NCBI GenBank assembly: GCA_016721005.1 | Contig: JADKJM010000016.1 | Span: forward strand, 124,001 to 188,000 | Origin: Flavobacteriales bacterium | GTDB taxonomy: Bacteria > Bacteroidota > Bacteroidia > Flavobacteriales_F > PHOS-HE28 | Reading direction: 5' to 3' | Length of the DNA stretch: 64,000 nt | The notes under the pieces: generated by a model | Told to the model about the DNA's origin: nothing | Database searches by the model: none | What the model saw: only the letters and a program-made list of their open reading frames with translations | Position numbers and translations under genes: made by a program | Shown: positions 19,101-28,903 of the stretch, one piece after another | Position numbering within the stretch: the stretch's first letter is position 1 | How the letters are laid out: each line of letters begins with the position of its first letter

Positions 19101-21485
19101 ATGACGAAGTATTTGCTTGGCTGTTTCGCGTTGATCGCATGCGTCAACGCGTTCGCACAATCCATGATCACCGGAACGGTGCTGGATGAACACAACGCGC
19201 CGCTCATGGGCGCCAACGTCGTGCTCGATGGCGCGAACAACCTCGGCGACGCCACGGACGCGAACGGACAATTCACTGTGGTGGGTGTGAGCGATGGACT
19301 GCGCAAGATCCGCGTGACCTACGTCGGGTACATCACACTCGATACCACCATCATGGTGGCGCATGGCACGCAACACCTCTTCCGCATGCGACCGAACGTC
19401 CACCTGATCACCGGCGTGGAGGTCACCGCCTTGCGTGCGGGTGATCGCGCGCCCTTCGCGAAGAGCACCGTGACGCGCGCCACGATCGACCGCATCAACA
19501 CCGGTGTGGATCTACCCTACGTGTTGGATCAACAACCCAGCGTGGTGAGCACCAGCGACGGAGGCACGGGCATCGGGTACACGTACTTGCGCATCCGTGG
19601 CACCGATGGCACGCGCACCAACATCACCGTGAACGGGGTGCCCTTCAACGACCCGGAGAGCCAAGGCGCTTTTTTGGTGAATATGCCGGACCTCGTCACG
19701 AGTGCGGAGGACATCGAGATCCAACGCGGTGTAGGCACCAGTACGAACGGTCCAGCGGCGTTCGGCGCGAGCGTGAATGTGCGCACCACTGCGGTGAAGC
19801 GCGAACCGTGGGCCTTGGTCGGTGTGAGCGGCGGGTCCTTCAACACACAACGCTATTCGGTGAGTGCGGGCACGGGCCTGGTGAACGATCACTTCAGCCT
19901 CGATGTGCGCCTCTCCTCCATCACCAGTGATGGTTACGTCGACCGTGCATCCGCCGACCTGAAGAGCTATTTCCTGCAAGGCGCGTGGATCGGTGCGAAG
20001 CGATCGCTGCGCATCATCACCTTCCGGGGAAAGGAGCTGACCTACCAAGCGTGGGGCGGTGTGCCGCGTGACGTGATCGACACCAACCGGACCTACAACG
20101 GATACACCTACGCGAACGAGGTGGACCATTACGACCAGACGCACTACCAACTGCTCTTCGACCAGCAACTCGGCGCGAACACCAAGGTGAACCTCACGCT
20201 CTTCCGCGTGCTCGGTGCGGGTTACTTCGAGCAGTACCGCGCCGACGACGATCTGGCCACCTACGGCATCGCACCCGCAGTGATCAACGGCGATACGATC
20301 ACCACCAGCGACTTCATCCGCCGCCGGTGGTTGGACAATACCCTCACCGGTGCCAACGCGAGTGCGGAGATCACCTTCGGTGCGCATCGCTTGGTGCTCG
20401 GCGGCAGTTATGCGCACTATGAGGGCGCGCATTTCGGTGAGGTGATCTGGGCGCGGTACGCCGGAGCAACGAACATCGGAGACCGCTACTACCAGGATGA
20501 TGCGCGCAAGACCGACGGCAACGCGTTCGCGAAACTGAACTACGCGATCAACCCACGACTCGATGTGTTCGGGGATCTGCAAATGCGACACGTCGCGCAT
20601 CGTCTCTCCATGTTCAACACCGACTTCGTGGCCACCCCGCAAACGGTCGCGTACACCTTCTTCAACCCGAAGGCCGGCGTGCTGTGGAAGGTGAATGCCA
20701 CCGACAAGGCCTACGCATCCGTCGCCGTCGCGAACCGCGAACCGGACCGAGAGGACCTGGTGGAGACCACTCCGGAAAGCCGTCCGCGCAGCGAGCAATT
20801 GGTGGACTACGAACTCGGCTACGAGCGACGCAGCGCGCGCTTCAGTGGCGGTGTGAACCTCTACTACATGGACTACCGGGACCAGCTCGTCCTCACCGGT
20901 GAATTGAACGATGTCGGTGCCGCGCTGCGCACGAACGTGAAGAGCAGCTACCGCACGGGAGTGGAACTGACCTTCGCCGCACAACTCACCAAGCGCCTCA
21001 CGTGGCGCGGCAATGCCACGTTGAGCAGCAACACCGTGCGCAACTACACCGAATACCTCGATGACTGGGACAACGGCGGGCAGGTCGCCGTGGAACATGC
21101 CGAGAGCGACCTCTCCTTCTCCCCGTCGCTGATCGCCGGAAGCGAGTTGAGCGTCCGCCTCCTCGAAAAGGAAAAGCGCGCGCGCGTGGACCTCACGCTC
21201 GTGACGAAATACGTCGGCACGCAATACCTCGACAACAGCGCCAGCGCGGATCGCCAACTGGATCCTTACGTGGTACACGACGCCCGCGTGAACGTGACGC
21301 TCTTCGGCTTAAGAGGAACCCGCAGTGTGGACCTCAACCTCACGGTGCGCAACCTCTTCAGTGAACTCTACGAGAGCAACGGCTGGGCGTACAGCTATGT
21401 GAGCGATGGGCGGCGGCAGGAACTCGTGGGCCTGTACCCGCAAGCACCGGTGAACGTCCTGGGTAGAGTGGCTGTGCGGTTCTGA
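19101..21485 (+). CDS. TonB-dependent receptor, probable outer-membrane thiamine transporter
   Basis: A 794-residue receptor with signal peptide (MTKYLLGCFALIACVNAFAQ). Residues about 22-105 are a carboxypeptidase-regulatory-like domain (GTVLDEHNAPLMGANVVLDG), followed by the plug (about 115-235; YLRIRGTDGTRTNITVNGVP) and the barrel, ending VNVLGRVAVRF. The 5' leader carries a TPP riboswitch. In Bacteroidota, comparative genomics has linked TPP-riboswitch-controlled TonB receptors to thiamine uptake, so thiamine or a precursor is the probable substrate. The usual partners of such receptors (PnuT, thiamine pyrophosphokinase) are not adjacent; a PnuC-family gene lies 4 kb upstream. Confidence 0.88.
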   Translation: MTKYLLGCFALIACVNAFAQSMITGTVLDEHNAPLMGANVVLDGANNLGDATDANGQFTVVGVSDGLRKIRVTYVGYITLDTTIMVAHGTQHLFRMRPNVHLITGVEVTALRAGDRAPFAKSTVTRATIDRINTGVDLPYVLDQQPSVVSTSDGGTGIGYTYLRIRGTDGTRTNITVNGVPFNDPESQGAFLVNMPDLVTSAEDIEIQRGVGTSTNGPAAFGASVNVRTTAVKREPWALVGVSGGSFNTQRYSVSAGTGLVNDHFSLDVRLSSITSDGYVDRASADLKSYFLQGAWIGAKRSLRIITFRGKELTYQAWGGVPRDVIDTNRTYNGYTYANEVDHYDQTHYQLLFDQQLGANTKVNLTLFRVLGAGYFEQYRADDDLATYGIAPAVINGDTITTSDFIRRRWLDNTLTGANASAEITFGAHRLVLGGSYAHYEGAHFGEVIWARYAGATNIGDRYYQDDARKTDGNAFAKLNYAINPRLDVFGDLQMRHVAHRLSMFNTDFVATPQTVAYTFFNPKAGVLWKVNATDKAYASVAVANREPDREDLVETTPESRPRSEQLVDYELGYERRSARFSGGVNLYYMDYRDQLVLTGELNDVGAALRTNVKSSYRTGVELTFAAQLTKRLTWRGNATLSSNTVRNYTEYLDDWDNGGQVAVEHAESDLSFSPSLIAGSELSVRLLEKEKRARVDLTLVTKYVGTQYLDNSASADRQLDPYVVHDARVNVTLFGLRGTRSVDLNLTVRNLFSELYESNGWAYSYVSDGRRQELVGLYPQAPVNVLGRVAVRF

Positions 21486-21843
21486 AAGCGTGCGGCCGCG
21501 TGCATCGTACCGACCGGCCCCGTGTATGAGGTGGTCCCAGCGATCGGGACCGGTTCCATGCATTGTTGATAACCCTCTTCGATGAAAAGGACCATTTGCC
21601 CGACCGGGATCATCATTCTTTTGGGTGGAACCGAAAAGACCTTATACATTGGTCCGCCCTTTCGTCCCATTACCTACCAAACCCCTCCCTCCCGGAACGC
21701 TCTTACGAGCAACGATCCTTTGCTATTCCTGCGCTGTGATCACGGATCACGATGCGCACGATCCGACTCCAGGCCCTAGGCCTTACCAACGTCCGCGCTA
21801 CGGATGCGCAACCGGAAACGAAAACCCTACCAACCAAAACCCG
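21486..21843 (+). promoter_or_regulatory. intergenic leader with candidate promoter
   Basis: This 358-bp gap separates the thiamine receptor from the TSP3 gene. The only readable signal is a TTG at 21621-21623 followed after 21 nt by TACATTGG (21645-21652), resembling a Bacteroidota -33/-7 pair. It would give a leader of nearly 200 nt. No terminator or RNA gene was recognised. Confidence 0.35.
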
Positions 21844-24800
21844 ATGATCATGAATTCTAGATACTCTTGGAACAGCCCGCTCCGCATGGTGCGCAAGCTG
21901 GCAGGCATCCTCGCGCTTGGCGCGATCGGTGCATTGTGGACCACGCATGCGAATGCCCAGTATTGTGGGACCGCGACCTCGAACACCGCGATCACCCCGA
22001 CCCTAGTGAGCCAGAACACGACCTCGTACAGCTCCGGTATAAGGGCGTTCAGCTTCGCCACCACGGCTGGTCGCACCTATTTCTTCGCCACCTGCGGCCT
22101 TAGCACGGGTGATACCTACTTGCGACTCTACTCCACGGGGACCGGCGGTACGGTGCTCGCGTCCAACGACGATGGTTGTAGCCCACAATCGACGTTCAGC
22201 TACCTCGAGACCGCGAGTACGACACGCTCGATCCTGGTGACGAACTATTCGTGCGTGGCGTTGACGGGTGCCACCCAGGTGAGCTATTACTACACTGGCG
22301 GCGGTGGAGGCAGGCTCTGTACGTCCTGCACACCTGCGGATGTTGCGCTCGGGGTCATCGGCACCACGGTGTTCGGCTACAGCGCCAGCGGTAATGCCGG
22401 CAACGGCGGCAAGTGGGTCGCTTCCTTCACCGGTGAAGCGGGTGCCACCTATCACTTCGACCTGTGCCCGGGCACACCCGGCACTGCCGGTGCTGCCAAC
22501 TACGATATCGACATCAAGATCCTGAACTCCGCATGCACGATCCTGACAGGCCAGGACGGCAGTTGCACGGGCGGGTCGAGTTCCTACCAGCCGAATGATT
22601 TCACATGGGTATGCCCTTCTGCGGGCACCTACTACTGCACCGTGGCGCCGTATAGTTCGTACGCGTCGCACACCTGTACGGGTACCGCAGCGAACACGCA
22701 TACGTTGAGCTATTATAAGGTCGCGGGCGGCGGTCCTGCCCCCTGCTTCAGCGCACCGAACGGCGAATATCCGCCCGGTGCCGTAACACCCGTCTGTGAT
22801 GGCGTCCCGCACGATGTGTCCGGCTGCGGTTTTGCGGGCGAATACACCACACTGAACCTCACGTCCGGCGTGAGCTACATCTTCACCAGCAGCAATGCGG
22901 CGGATTGGATCACCATCAGCAACAACACCGGTACCGTGGGCTACGTGTACGGGCTCAGCCCACAGAGCTACACCCCTACCAGCAGCACCACCTACCGGTT
23001 CTTTACGCATACCAGTTCCGCTTGTGCTGCTGAGTCTGTTTGCCGGACCCGCTACGTGCAGTGCGGTTCGCCGCCACCTCCGCCCCCGAACAATAACTGC
23101 GGTGTGAGCCCGATCACTCTTACCGTGGGCGCCAATGGTTACTGTCCGGGTGGGGCCACGGCTGGCACCACGGTGGGCGCCACCGGTGGTGCAACGCCAT
23201 ACCCCACGTGCTTGGCCTTAGGCTTGGTGGACGTATGGTACCAGTTCAACTCCGGTTCCAATACGAGCATCCAGTACAACATCGTGCAGGGCACCCAATC
23301 GGCCTTCGGAGGTCAGGTGCTTACCGCGTGCGGAGGCACGGAGGTGTACTGTGTGCCCAACACGCTTTCCGGGACCATTCCGGGGCTGACCATAAACACC
23401 CCCTACATCTTCCGGGTACTGACCTTTGCGGCGAATACGGGCACCTTCACCATCTGCCTGCAGGCCCCGCCCACACCACCGGCGAACGATGCCTGCGCGA
23501 ACGCGATCAACGTAAGCACCTATCCGTACACGAGCGCGGTCATCAGCACCGCCGCTGCAACGAATGATTACACGGCGACCATATGCGACGGCCCGTACAT
23601 GAACGTATGGTGGAAGGTGAGCGGCGTATGCGGCACGATGACAGCGACCACGTGCGGATCGAGCTTCGATACGGAGATGGCGGTGTTCAGCGGCAGCTGC
23701 GGCGCGTTCACGGAGGTCGGCTGCAATGACGATGGTGGGACCTGCGGCGGCCTCCTCTCCAGCGTGAGCTGGACGGCCGTACAGGGCGCCGACTACTACA
23801 TTTCAGCAGGTAGTTACTACTCCGGCGGCTCCACGGGCAACATCCAAGTGAACGTGACCGTGACCGATGCCGATGGCGATGGCGTGGGCGATGCCTGCGA
23901 CAACTGCGTGAGCATTGCGAACGCGTCCCAGATGGATGCGGACCTCGATGGCGTGGGCGATGCCTGCGACAACTGCGTGAGCAATGCCAACCCCGGCCAG
24001 GCCGATGGCGATAGCGATGGCGTGGGCGATGCCTGCGACAATTGCCTGGGCACACCGAACGCCGCCCAAACGGATACGGATCTCGATGGCGTGGGCGATG
24101 CCTGCGACAACTGCGCGAGCGTATCGAATGTATCCCAGACCGATGGCGATGGCGACAGCGTGGGCGATGCCTGCGACAACTGCGCGAGCGTATCGAACGC
24201 GTCCCAGACCGATGGCGATAGCGATGGCGTGGGCGATGCCTGCGACAACTGCGCGAGCGTATCGAACGCGTCACAGACCGATGGCGATAGCGATGGCGTG
24301 GGCGATGCCTGCGACAACTGCGCGAGCGTATCGAACGCTACCCAGGACGATGGCGATAGCGATGGCGTGGGCGATGCCTGCGACAACTGCGTGAGCGTAT
24401 CGAACGCCGCCCAAACGGATACGGATCTCGATGGCGTGGGCGATGCCTGCGACAACTGCGTGAACACCGCGAACACGACGCAGGACGATCAAGATGGGGA
24501 TATCGTGGGCGATGCCTGCGACAACTGCCCTGCGGTTGCCAACCCGGCACAGACCAACAGCGATGCCGATGCCTATGGCGATGCCTGTGACATCTGCCCC
24601 ACGGTGACCAACGGAACACCCGGTGGTGCGTGCGATGACAATGACCCGTTCTCCTTCAACGACATGTACGGCGCCAGTCCCACTTGCGGTTGCCTGGGTA
24701 CGGCCTGCACCCAATCGGTGACCATCGAAATGGGCACCGACGGCGGTGGATTGCGTTGGACCTTGCGTGATGCGGGCAACAATACCATTGTGCAGAGTTC

Positions 24801-26103
24801 ACCCGGCTACCCGGCGTACGAGTACCCACCAATGAGCCCGAACTACACCGAGACCACCTGCTTGCCCAACGGCGAGTTCTACTTCGTCTTCGAGGATGAG
24901 GACTGCGACGGCATCGCCAACGGTGGCTACATCGTGCGTGTGGCCGGCAAGCGCGTGATCGACAACCGCAACAACCTGGATCCGGTGGCATGCCCCAGCG
25001 CGATCACGGGCAACACCGGTGTGAATGTGCCCACCGGCAACGACCGCCTGATCAGCGCCAGCTGTGACCGCCTCGACCTGCGCCGGAACACGAACGGCTG
25101 CTCGGACAAGCTCACGGCGGACAATACCCCCAACGGCACCAGCGGCAACGTGTACCAGTTCTGGATCTACGAACCCAACGGTGGCCTGAGCATCCGCTAC
25201 CCTGCCAACGGTCCTGGATCCAACCAGGTGAGCATGGCCAATCTGCCATCCTTGGTGAGTGGTACCATGTACAACGTGCGCGTGCGTACCCGCATCAGTC
25301 CGGGCGTATGGCGCGCATGGGGCAATGCCTGCCGCATGATGATCGACAACGTGGTGGGCCAGTGCAAGAAGACCTCCCTGTACGACGATGTGAGCAGCCC
25401 CAACTGGTCCTGCGGAAGGAACATCACGCTGCCTGTGGGCAACCAGGGCAACAACCAAGGCAACAAATTGGTGGCTTGGCCGGTGACGCGCATCTTCATG
25501 AACCAGGCAGGCAACTGCGTGAACGACCCCGCCACCAAGTACCAGTGGCGCTTCCGGATCCCTGCTGAAGGCATCGTGCTCGTGCGCAACAGCGCCAACT
25601 ACAGCACCTTCATGGAGAACGCGGCCATTCTCGCCACGCCGCCCACCGCGACCGACACCTTCCAAGTTTGCAAGACCTACCAAGTGGAAGTGCGTGCCAG
25701 CTTCGATGGCGGTATCAACTGGTGCGTCGGTGGAACTGATCCTTATGGAGACCTGACCCCTTGGGGCAAGGTCTGCGAGGTGTACACCCAAGCATGCTTC
25801 CAGCAAGGTGGCAACCAGAACATGGCGACCGACGATGGTGCCGCCATGCACATGTACCCGAACCCGAACCGTGGCGATCAGCTCTTCTTGAGCCTCGACG
25901 CCATTGAAGAGGGTGTACACACGGTGAGCGTGGACATCTATGACACCTTCGGCAAGCGCGTGACCGCGCGGACGATCGCTGTCCAGGATGGCTTCATCAA
26001 CACCGTGCTGGAACTGAACGGCGAACTGGCCACCGGCCTGTACATGGTCAACATCACCGCAGGTGATGCCCTGTACACCCAGCGACTGGTGATCCAGAAG
26101 TAA
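21844..26103 (+). CDS. T9SS-secreted protein with thrombospondin type 3 repeats
   Basis: A 1419-residue secreted protein. The ATG at 21844 (or 21850) precedes a long signal peptide ending HANAQ; the open frame extends upstream without signal character. Residues about 40-660 contain Cys-rich pre-peptidase/adhesion-like beta domains (YLRLYSTGTGGTVLASNDDG; NVWWKVSGVCGTMTATTCG). Residues about 670-920 carry 11 TSP3 repeats of the form DGDSDGVGDACDNC, which bind calcium and form a rigid stalk. A further Cys-containing region follows, ending in a T9SS sorting domain (MHMYPNPNRGDQLFL ... LYTQRLVIQK). A surface adhesin or structural role is likely but not provable. Two hairpin terminators follow. Confidence 0.85.
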   Translation: MIMNSRYSWNSPLRMVRKLAGILALGAIGALWTTHANAQYCGTATSNTAITPTLVSQNTTSYSSGIRAFSFATTAGRTYFFATCGLSTGDTYLRLYSTGTGGTVLASNDDGCSPQSTFSYLETASTTRSILVTNYSCVALTGATQVSYYYTGGGGGRLCTSCTPADVALGVIGTTVFGYSASGNAGNGGKWVASFTGEAGATYHFDLCPGTPGTAGAANYDIDIKILNSACTILTGQDGSCTGGSSSYQPNDFTWVCPSAGTYYCTVAPYSSYASHTCTGTAANTHTLSYYKVAGGGPAPCFSAPNGEYPPGAVTPVCDGVPHDVSGCGFAGEYTTLNLTSGVSYIFTSSNAADWITISNNTGTVGYVYGLSPQSYTPTSSTTYRFFTHTSSACAAESVCRTRYVQCGSPPPPPPNNNCGVSPITLTVGANGYCPGGATAGTTVGATGGATPYPTCLALGLVDVWYQFNSGSNTSIQYNIVQGTQSAFGGQVLTACGGTEVYCVPNTLSGTIPGLTINTPYIFRVLTFAANTGTFTICLQAPPTPPANDACANAINVSTYPYTSAVISTAAATNDYTATICDGPYMNVWWKVSGVCGTMTATTCGSSFDTEMAVFSGSCGAFTEVGCNDDGGTCGGLLSSVSWTAVQGADYYISAGSYYSGGSTGNIQVNVTVTDADGDGVGDACDNCVSIANASQMDADLDGVGDACDNCVSNANPGQADGDSDGVGDACDNCLGTPNAAQTDTDLDGVGDACDNCASVSNVSQTDGDGDSVGDACDNCASVSNASQTDGDSDGVGDACDNCASVSNASQTDGDSDGVGDACDNCASVSNATQDDGDSDGVGDACDNCVSVSNAAQTDTDLDGVGDACDNCVNTANTTQDDQDGDIVGDACDNCPAVANPAQTNSDADAYGDACDICPTVTNGTPGGACDDNDPFSFNDMYGASPTCGCLGTACTQSVTIEMGTDGGGLRWTLRDAGNNTIVQSSPGYPAYEYPPMSPNYTETTCLPNGEFYFVFEDEDCDGIANGGYIVRVAGKRVIDNRNNLDPVACPSAITGNTGVNVPTGNDRLISASCDRLDLRRNTNGCSDKLTADNTPNGTSGNVYQFWIYEPNGGLSIRYPANGPGSNQVSMANLPSLVSGTMYNVRVRTRISPGVWRAWGNACRMMIDNVVGQCKKTSLYDDVSSPNWSCGRNITLPVGNQGNNQGNKLVAWPVTRIFMNQAGNCVNDPATKYQWRFRIPAEGIVLVRNSANYSTFMENAAILATPPTATDTFQVCKTYQVEVRASFDGGINWCVGGTDPYGDLTPWGKVCEVYTQACFQQGGNQNMATDDGAAMHMYPNPNRGDQLFLSLDAIEEGVHTVSVDIYDTFGKRVTARTIAVQDGFINTVLELNGELATGLYMVNITAGDALYTQRLVIQK
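23866..24600 (+). repeat. tandem TSP3-coding repeats
   Basis: About 11 units of 60-69 bp encode the calcium-binding DxDxDGxGDxCDNC motifs of the secreted protein. Several units are almost identical at the DNA level (GTGGGCGATGCCTGCGACAA core), so the array is prone to length change. Confidence 0.85.
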
Positions 26104-26118
26104 GGGAATACAGAATGA

Positions 26119-26157
26119 AAGAAGCCCCGCTCGACATTGGTCGGGCGGGGCTTCTTC
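26119..26157 (+). terminator. terminator hairpin after the TSP3 gene
   Basis: AAGAAGCCCCGC pairs with GCGGGGCTTCTT, 16 bp after the stop codon; the stem is long and GC-rich. Confidence 0.8.
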
Positions 26158-26173
26158 GTTCATGTAACGCAAA

Positions 26174-26202
26174 GAACCCCGGCGGATCGCCGGGGCTTTG
26201 CA
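26174..26202 (+). terminator. second terminator-like hairpin
   Basis: CCCCGGCG and CGCCGGGG (26177-26195) form an eight-pair stem with a three-base loop, followed by CTTTG. It lies 20 bp beyond the first hairpin. Confidence 0.55.
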
Positions 26203-26414
26203 TGTCCGTAGGTGGTGGTCTTCCGCTGCGCTTACGCGGCCACCCCGCCACCGCGCCGGGTACCTGCCCCCGACGCTGCGCCACGCAAGGATTCTCCACG
26301 AACGCGGGACCCGCAGCCCCGGCCGGGACTTCTGATGCACCCGGTGAAGCACGGGACATGCCTGCATGGAACAGGAACATTGGTTCCGACAAGACAATGA
26401 ACCCTGCGGACGAT

Positions 26415-26930
26415 CCGATCATACCTAGTGAAGAGCCGATCATTCGTATCGACGATCCGATCATACCTAGTGAAGAGCCGATCATCCTTATCGACGATCC
26501 GATCATACCTAGTGAAGAGCCGATCATTCGTATCGACGATCCGATCATACCTAGTGAAGAGCCGATCATCCTTATCGACGATCCGATCATACGTAGTGAA
26601 GAGCCGATCATTCGTATCGACGATCCGATCATACGTAGTGAAGAGCCGATCATTCGTATCGACGATCCGATCATACCTAGTGAAGAGCCGTTCATCCTTA
26701 CCGACGATCCGATCATACGTAGTGAAGAGCCGATCATACCTAGTGAAGAGCCGATCATACGTAGTGAAGAGCCGATCATCCTTATCGACGATCGGATCAT
26801 ACCTAGTGAAGAGCCGATCATACGTACCGACGATCGGATCATACATGGTTAAGATCTGATCATCCTTATCGACGATCCGATCATACATAGGGATGAGCCC
26901 ATCTTCTCTACCGACGATCGGACCATCCAT
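26415..26930. repeat. 21-bp tandem repeat array
   Basis: About 21 clear units of 21 bp (core CCGATCATnCnTA) are followed by about four decayed ones. Two half-types alternate: one ending AGTGAAGAG and one ending ATCGACGAT, giving a 42-bp super-period. Because 21 is a multiple of three, several frames stay open. The plus frame from an ATG at 26398 would encode 151 residues of PIIPSEE/PIIRIDD heptads, but the repeats continue past its stop, so coding is doubtful. There are no unique spacers, so it is not a CRISPR array. The rest of 26203-26414 holds nothing recognisable. Confidence 0.9.
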
Positions 26931-27028
26931 GGGTGCGCCGACAGCATCCCTGCCGATGGACGGATCGTGCATGGCCACGCATGGCCGCAGTGCAAGTTCA
27001 CCATGGCCCTCCCGCACCCTTGAAATTT

Positions 27029-27118
27029 GACCTCTTTCCTAATTCAGTCACGCCCCTTTGCACCTCATCCTTTATCCTTCTCCCAAGGAGAAGGAGTGGA
27101 TGAATTAGGAAAGAGGTC
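27029..27118. mobile_element. MITE-like inverted-repeat element, copy 1
   Basis: A 90-bp sequence bounded by a perfect 18-bp terminal inverted repeat (GACCTCTTTCCTAATTCA / complement). The interior is also self-complementary (CCTTCTCC / GGAGAAGG), so the whole can fold as one hairpin. A second, longer copy lies at 37773-37883. It has no coding capacity and no clear target duplication. Confidence 0.85.
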
Positions 27119-27228
27119 TATTGGAACTGAAGCACACTCACTTACCGATCCATGCACCGCTGCTACCCGTGCAGCGGTGACTCCTGGGCCGCTATAAGCG
27201 CTAGCGCGGCGAGTACCGTAAGCTGCGG

Positions 27229-27453
27229 TTGCAACCGGGGCGATTCTCACCACTGCCCTACGATCTCTACTCCCTGAAACTGCCGGTGGACGAACCGCCC
27301 AGCGTGTACGACCTCCGCACAGTCGTATGGCTGGAGCTCTACGACCCCATGTTCCTGTACACACCGCCCTTCCACTGCAAGGGCTGTGAACCGCGCACGC
27401 ACCCGCTCACCGGCAAGGTGGGCGCCGTTCTGCTTTTCGGGAGGCCCGTCTAG
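27229..27453 (+). CDS. possible small protein, unrecognised
   Basis: A 74-codon frame (MQPGRFSPLPYDLYSLKLP) with a CKGC pair near residue 51 and an ending GKVGAVLLFGRPV. Composition is compatible with a real protein or gene fragment, but the start is uncertain, there is no homologue I recognise, and overlapping frames on the other strand are also open. It ends nine bases before the DCC-family start. Confidence 0.25.
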   Translation: MQPGRFSPLPYDLYSLKLPVDEPPSVYDLRTVVWLELYDPMFLYTPPFHCKGCEPRTHPLTGKVGAVLLFGRPV

Positions 27454-27462
27454 CTTCGCCCC

Positions 27463-27870
27463 ATGGCCGGCGCTGCACCCCCCCATCGCCTCATCTTCTT
27501 CGATGGGGTGTGCGGGTTGTGCAACCGCTTCGTGGATAGGCTGCTCCGGCTTGACCACCATGCACGGTTCCGCTTCGCGCCGCTGCAAGGCACCACGGCC
27601 CGCGAACTTCTTCCGCATGGAATGGCCGATGCATTGAACACGGTGGTGTACCTGCGCGATGGTGTCGTCCTTGTCCGGTCCGAAGCCGCGCTCCGGATCC
27701 TGATCGACCTGGGCGGATGGCGCGTGGTGTATCGCGTGTTCTTCGTCGTCCCCCGCTTCCTGCGCGATGCCGTGTACAACTGGATCTCGCGGCACCGCTA
27801 CGGTTGGTTCGGGAAGCAGGACGCGTGTCGGATCCCCACACCGGAGGAACGGGATCGCTTCCTTCCTTGA
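27463..27870 (+). CDS. DCC-family thiol-disulfide oxidoreductase-like protein (DUF393)
   Basis: A 135-residue protein with the family signature DGVCGLCN at residues 14-21 (the DxxCxxC motif), and the conserved RSEAALRIL and DAVYNWISRHRY segments. DCC proteins are predicted thioredoxin-fold enzymes of unknown substrate. A TAGCTTCG -7-like box (27451-27458) ends four bases before the ATG, suggesting a leaderless or nearly leaderless transcript. Confidence 0.9.
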   Translation: MAGAAPPHRLIFFDGVCGLCNRFVDRLLRLDHHARFRFAPLQGTTARELLPHGMADALNTVVYLRDGVVLVRSEAALRILIDLGGWRVVYRVFFVVPRFLRDAVYNWISRHRYGWFGKQDACRIPTPEERDRFLP

Positions 27871-27957
27871 TCACGATCACACAGGCGGCGCCCTATCCGC
27901 GCCAGCGGGACAAGCACCACGAAGAGCGCGGCTACCTTCGCCCACGAACTCCCCCTC

Positions 27958-28899
27958 ATGCTCCAAGTAGAAGGCGTCAGCAAACGGTTCGGTGATTTCA
28001 CCGCGCTGGATGGCATCACCATGGACGTGCCCCCCGGGCAGGTCTTCGGCCTGTTGGGCCCGAACGGTGCGGGCAAGACCACGTTGATCCGCATCATCAC
28101 CCGCATCACCGGTCCGGATGAGGGCCGCGTGCTGCTGGACGGCAAACCGATGCGCGATGCCGACGTGGCGCGCATGGGCTACCTGCCGGAGGAGCGTGGA
28201 CTGTACAAGAAGATGAAGGTGGGCGAGCAAGCGCTCTACCTCGCGCGGTTGAAAGGACTCACGAAGGCGGACGCGACCAAACGCTTGAAAGCCTGGTTCG
28301 AGCGCTGGGGGATCGATGGCTGGTGGAACAAGAAGGTGGAGGAACTGAGCAAGGGCATGGCGCAGAAGGTCCAGTTCATCACCACGGTGCTGCATGAACC
28401 GAAGCTGATCATCCTCGATGAACCGTTCAGCGGCTTCGATCCCATCAACGCCGACCTGATCCGCAACGAGATCATCCGCCTGCGCAACGAAGGCGTCACG
28501 GTGATGCTGAGCACCCACAGCATGCCGAGCGTGGAGGAGTTGTGCGACAACATCGGCCTCATCGACAAGGCGCGGCTGATGCTCCACGGCAACGTGAAGG
28601 AGATCCGCAAGCAATACGCCACGAACACGTACCGGATCGAATACGACGGCAATCGCGTGGCGCTGGGCAACGCCCTCTCCTTCACCGGTGAACTGGTCGG
28701 CGCCGAGGACCGCGATGACCACCACATGGCGCGTGTACGCATCGCGAAGGGCTCCACCGTGAACGATGTATTGCGGCAGCTGCTGCCGACCGTGGCCATC
28801 CACGGTGTACAGGAGGAAGTGCCCCGCATGCACGACATCTTCATCCGCGCGGTGAGCGAACACCAGCCGGAGAACATGGTCGTTGGAATGACCGAGTAA
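27958..28899 (+). CDS. ABC transporter ATP-binding protein (NatA-like)
   Basis: A 313-residue ATPase with Walker A GPNGAGKTT (residues 34-42), signature LSKGMAQK (about 131), Walker B LIILDEPFSGFDP (about 151) and switch His in LSTHSM. The last 80 residues are the C-terminal extension (DUF4162-like) of ABC-2-type exporters. It is followed after 82 bp by its permease. Together they resemble the Na+ exporter NatAB family, but the substrate is not determined. A TACCTTCG box (27933-27940) precedes the start by 17 nt. Confidence 0.9.
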   Translation: MLQVEGVSKRFGDFTALDGITMDVPPGQVFGLLGPNGAGKTTLIRIITRITGPDEGRVLLDGKPMRDADVARMGYLPEERGLYKKMKVGEQALYLARLKGLTKADATKRLKAWFERWGIDGWWNKKVEELSKGMAQKVQFITTVLHEPKLIILDEPFSGFDPINADLIRNEIIRLRNEGVTVMLSTHSMPSVEELCDNIGLIDKARLMLHGNVKEIRKQYATNTYRIEYDGNRVALGNALSFTGELVGAEDRDDHHMARVRIAKGSTVNDVLRQLLPTVAIHGVQEEVPRMHDIFIRAVSEHQPENMVVGMTE

Positions 28900-28903
28900 G
28901 AGC

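Noticed and set aside
23708..24714. minus-strand Arg/His/Ser-rich frames over the TSP3 region
   Set aside because: They result from the repeated GATGGCGAT codons of the plus-strand TSP3 motifs.
26115..26852. 245-codon protein over the 21-bp repeat array
   Set aside because: The first half covers terminator hairpins and has no protein character; repeats continue past the stop and are open in several frames by periodicity alone.
26395..26930. CRISPR array
   Set aside because: Units are contiguous 21-mers without unique spacers, and no cas gene is near.
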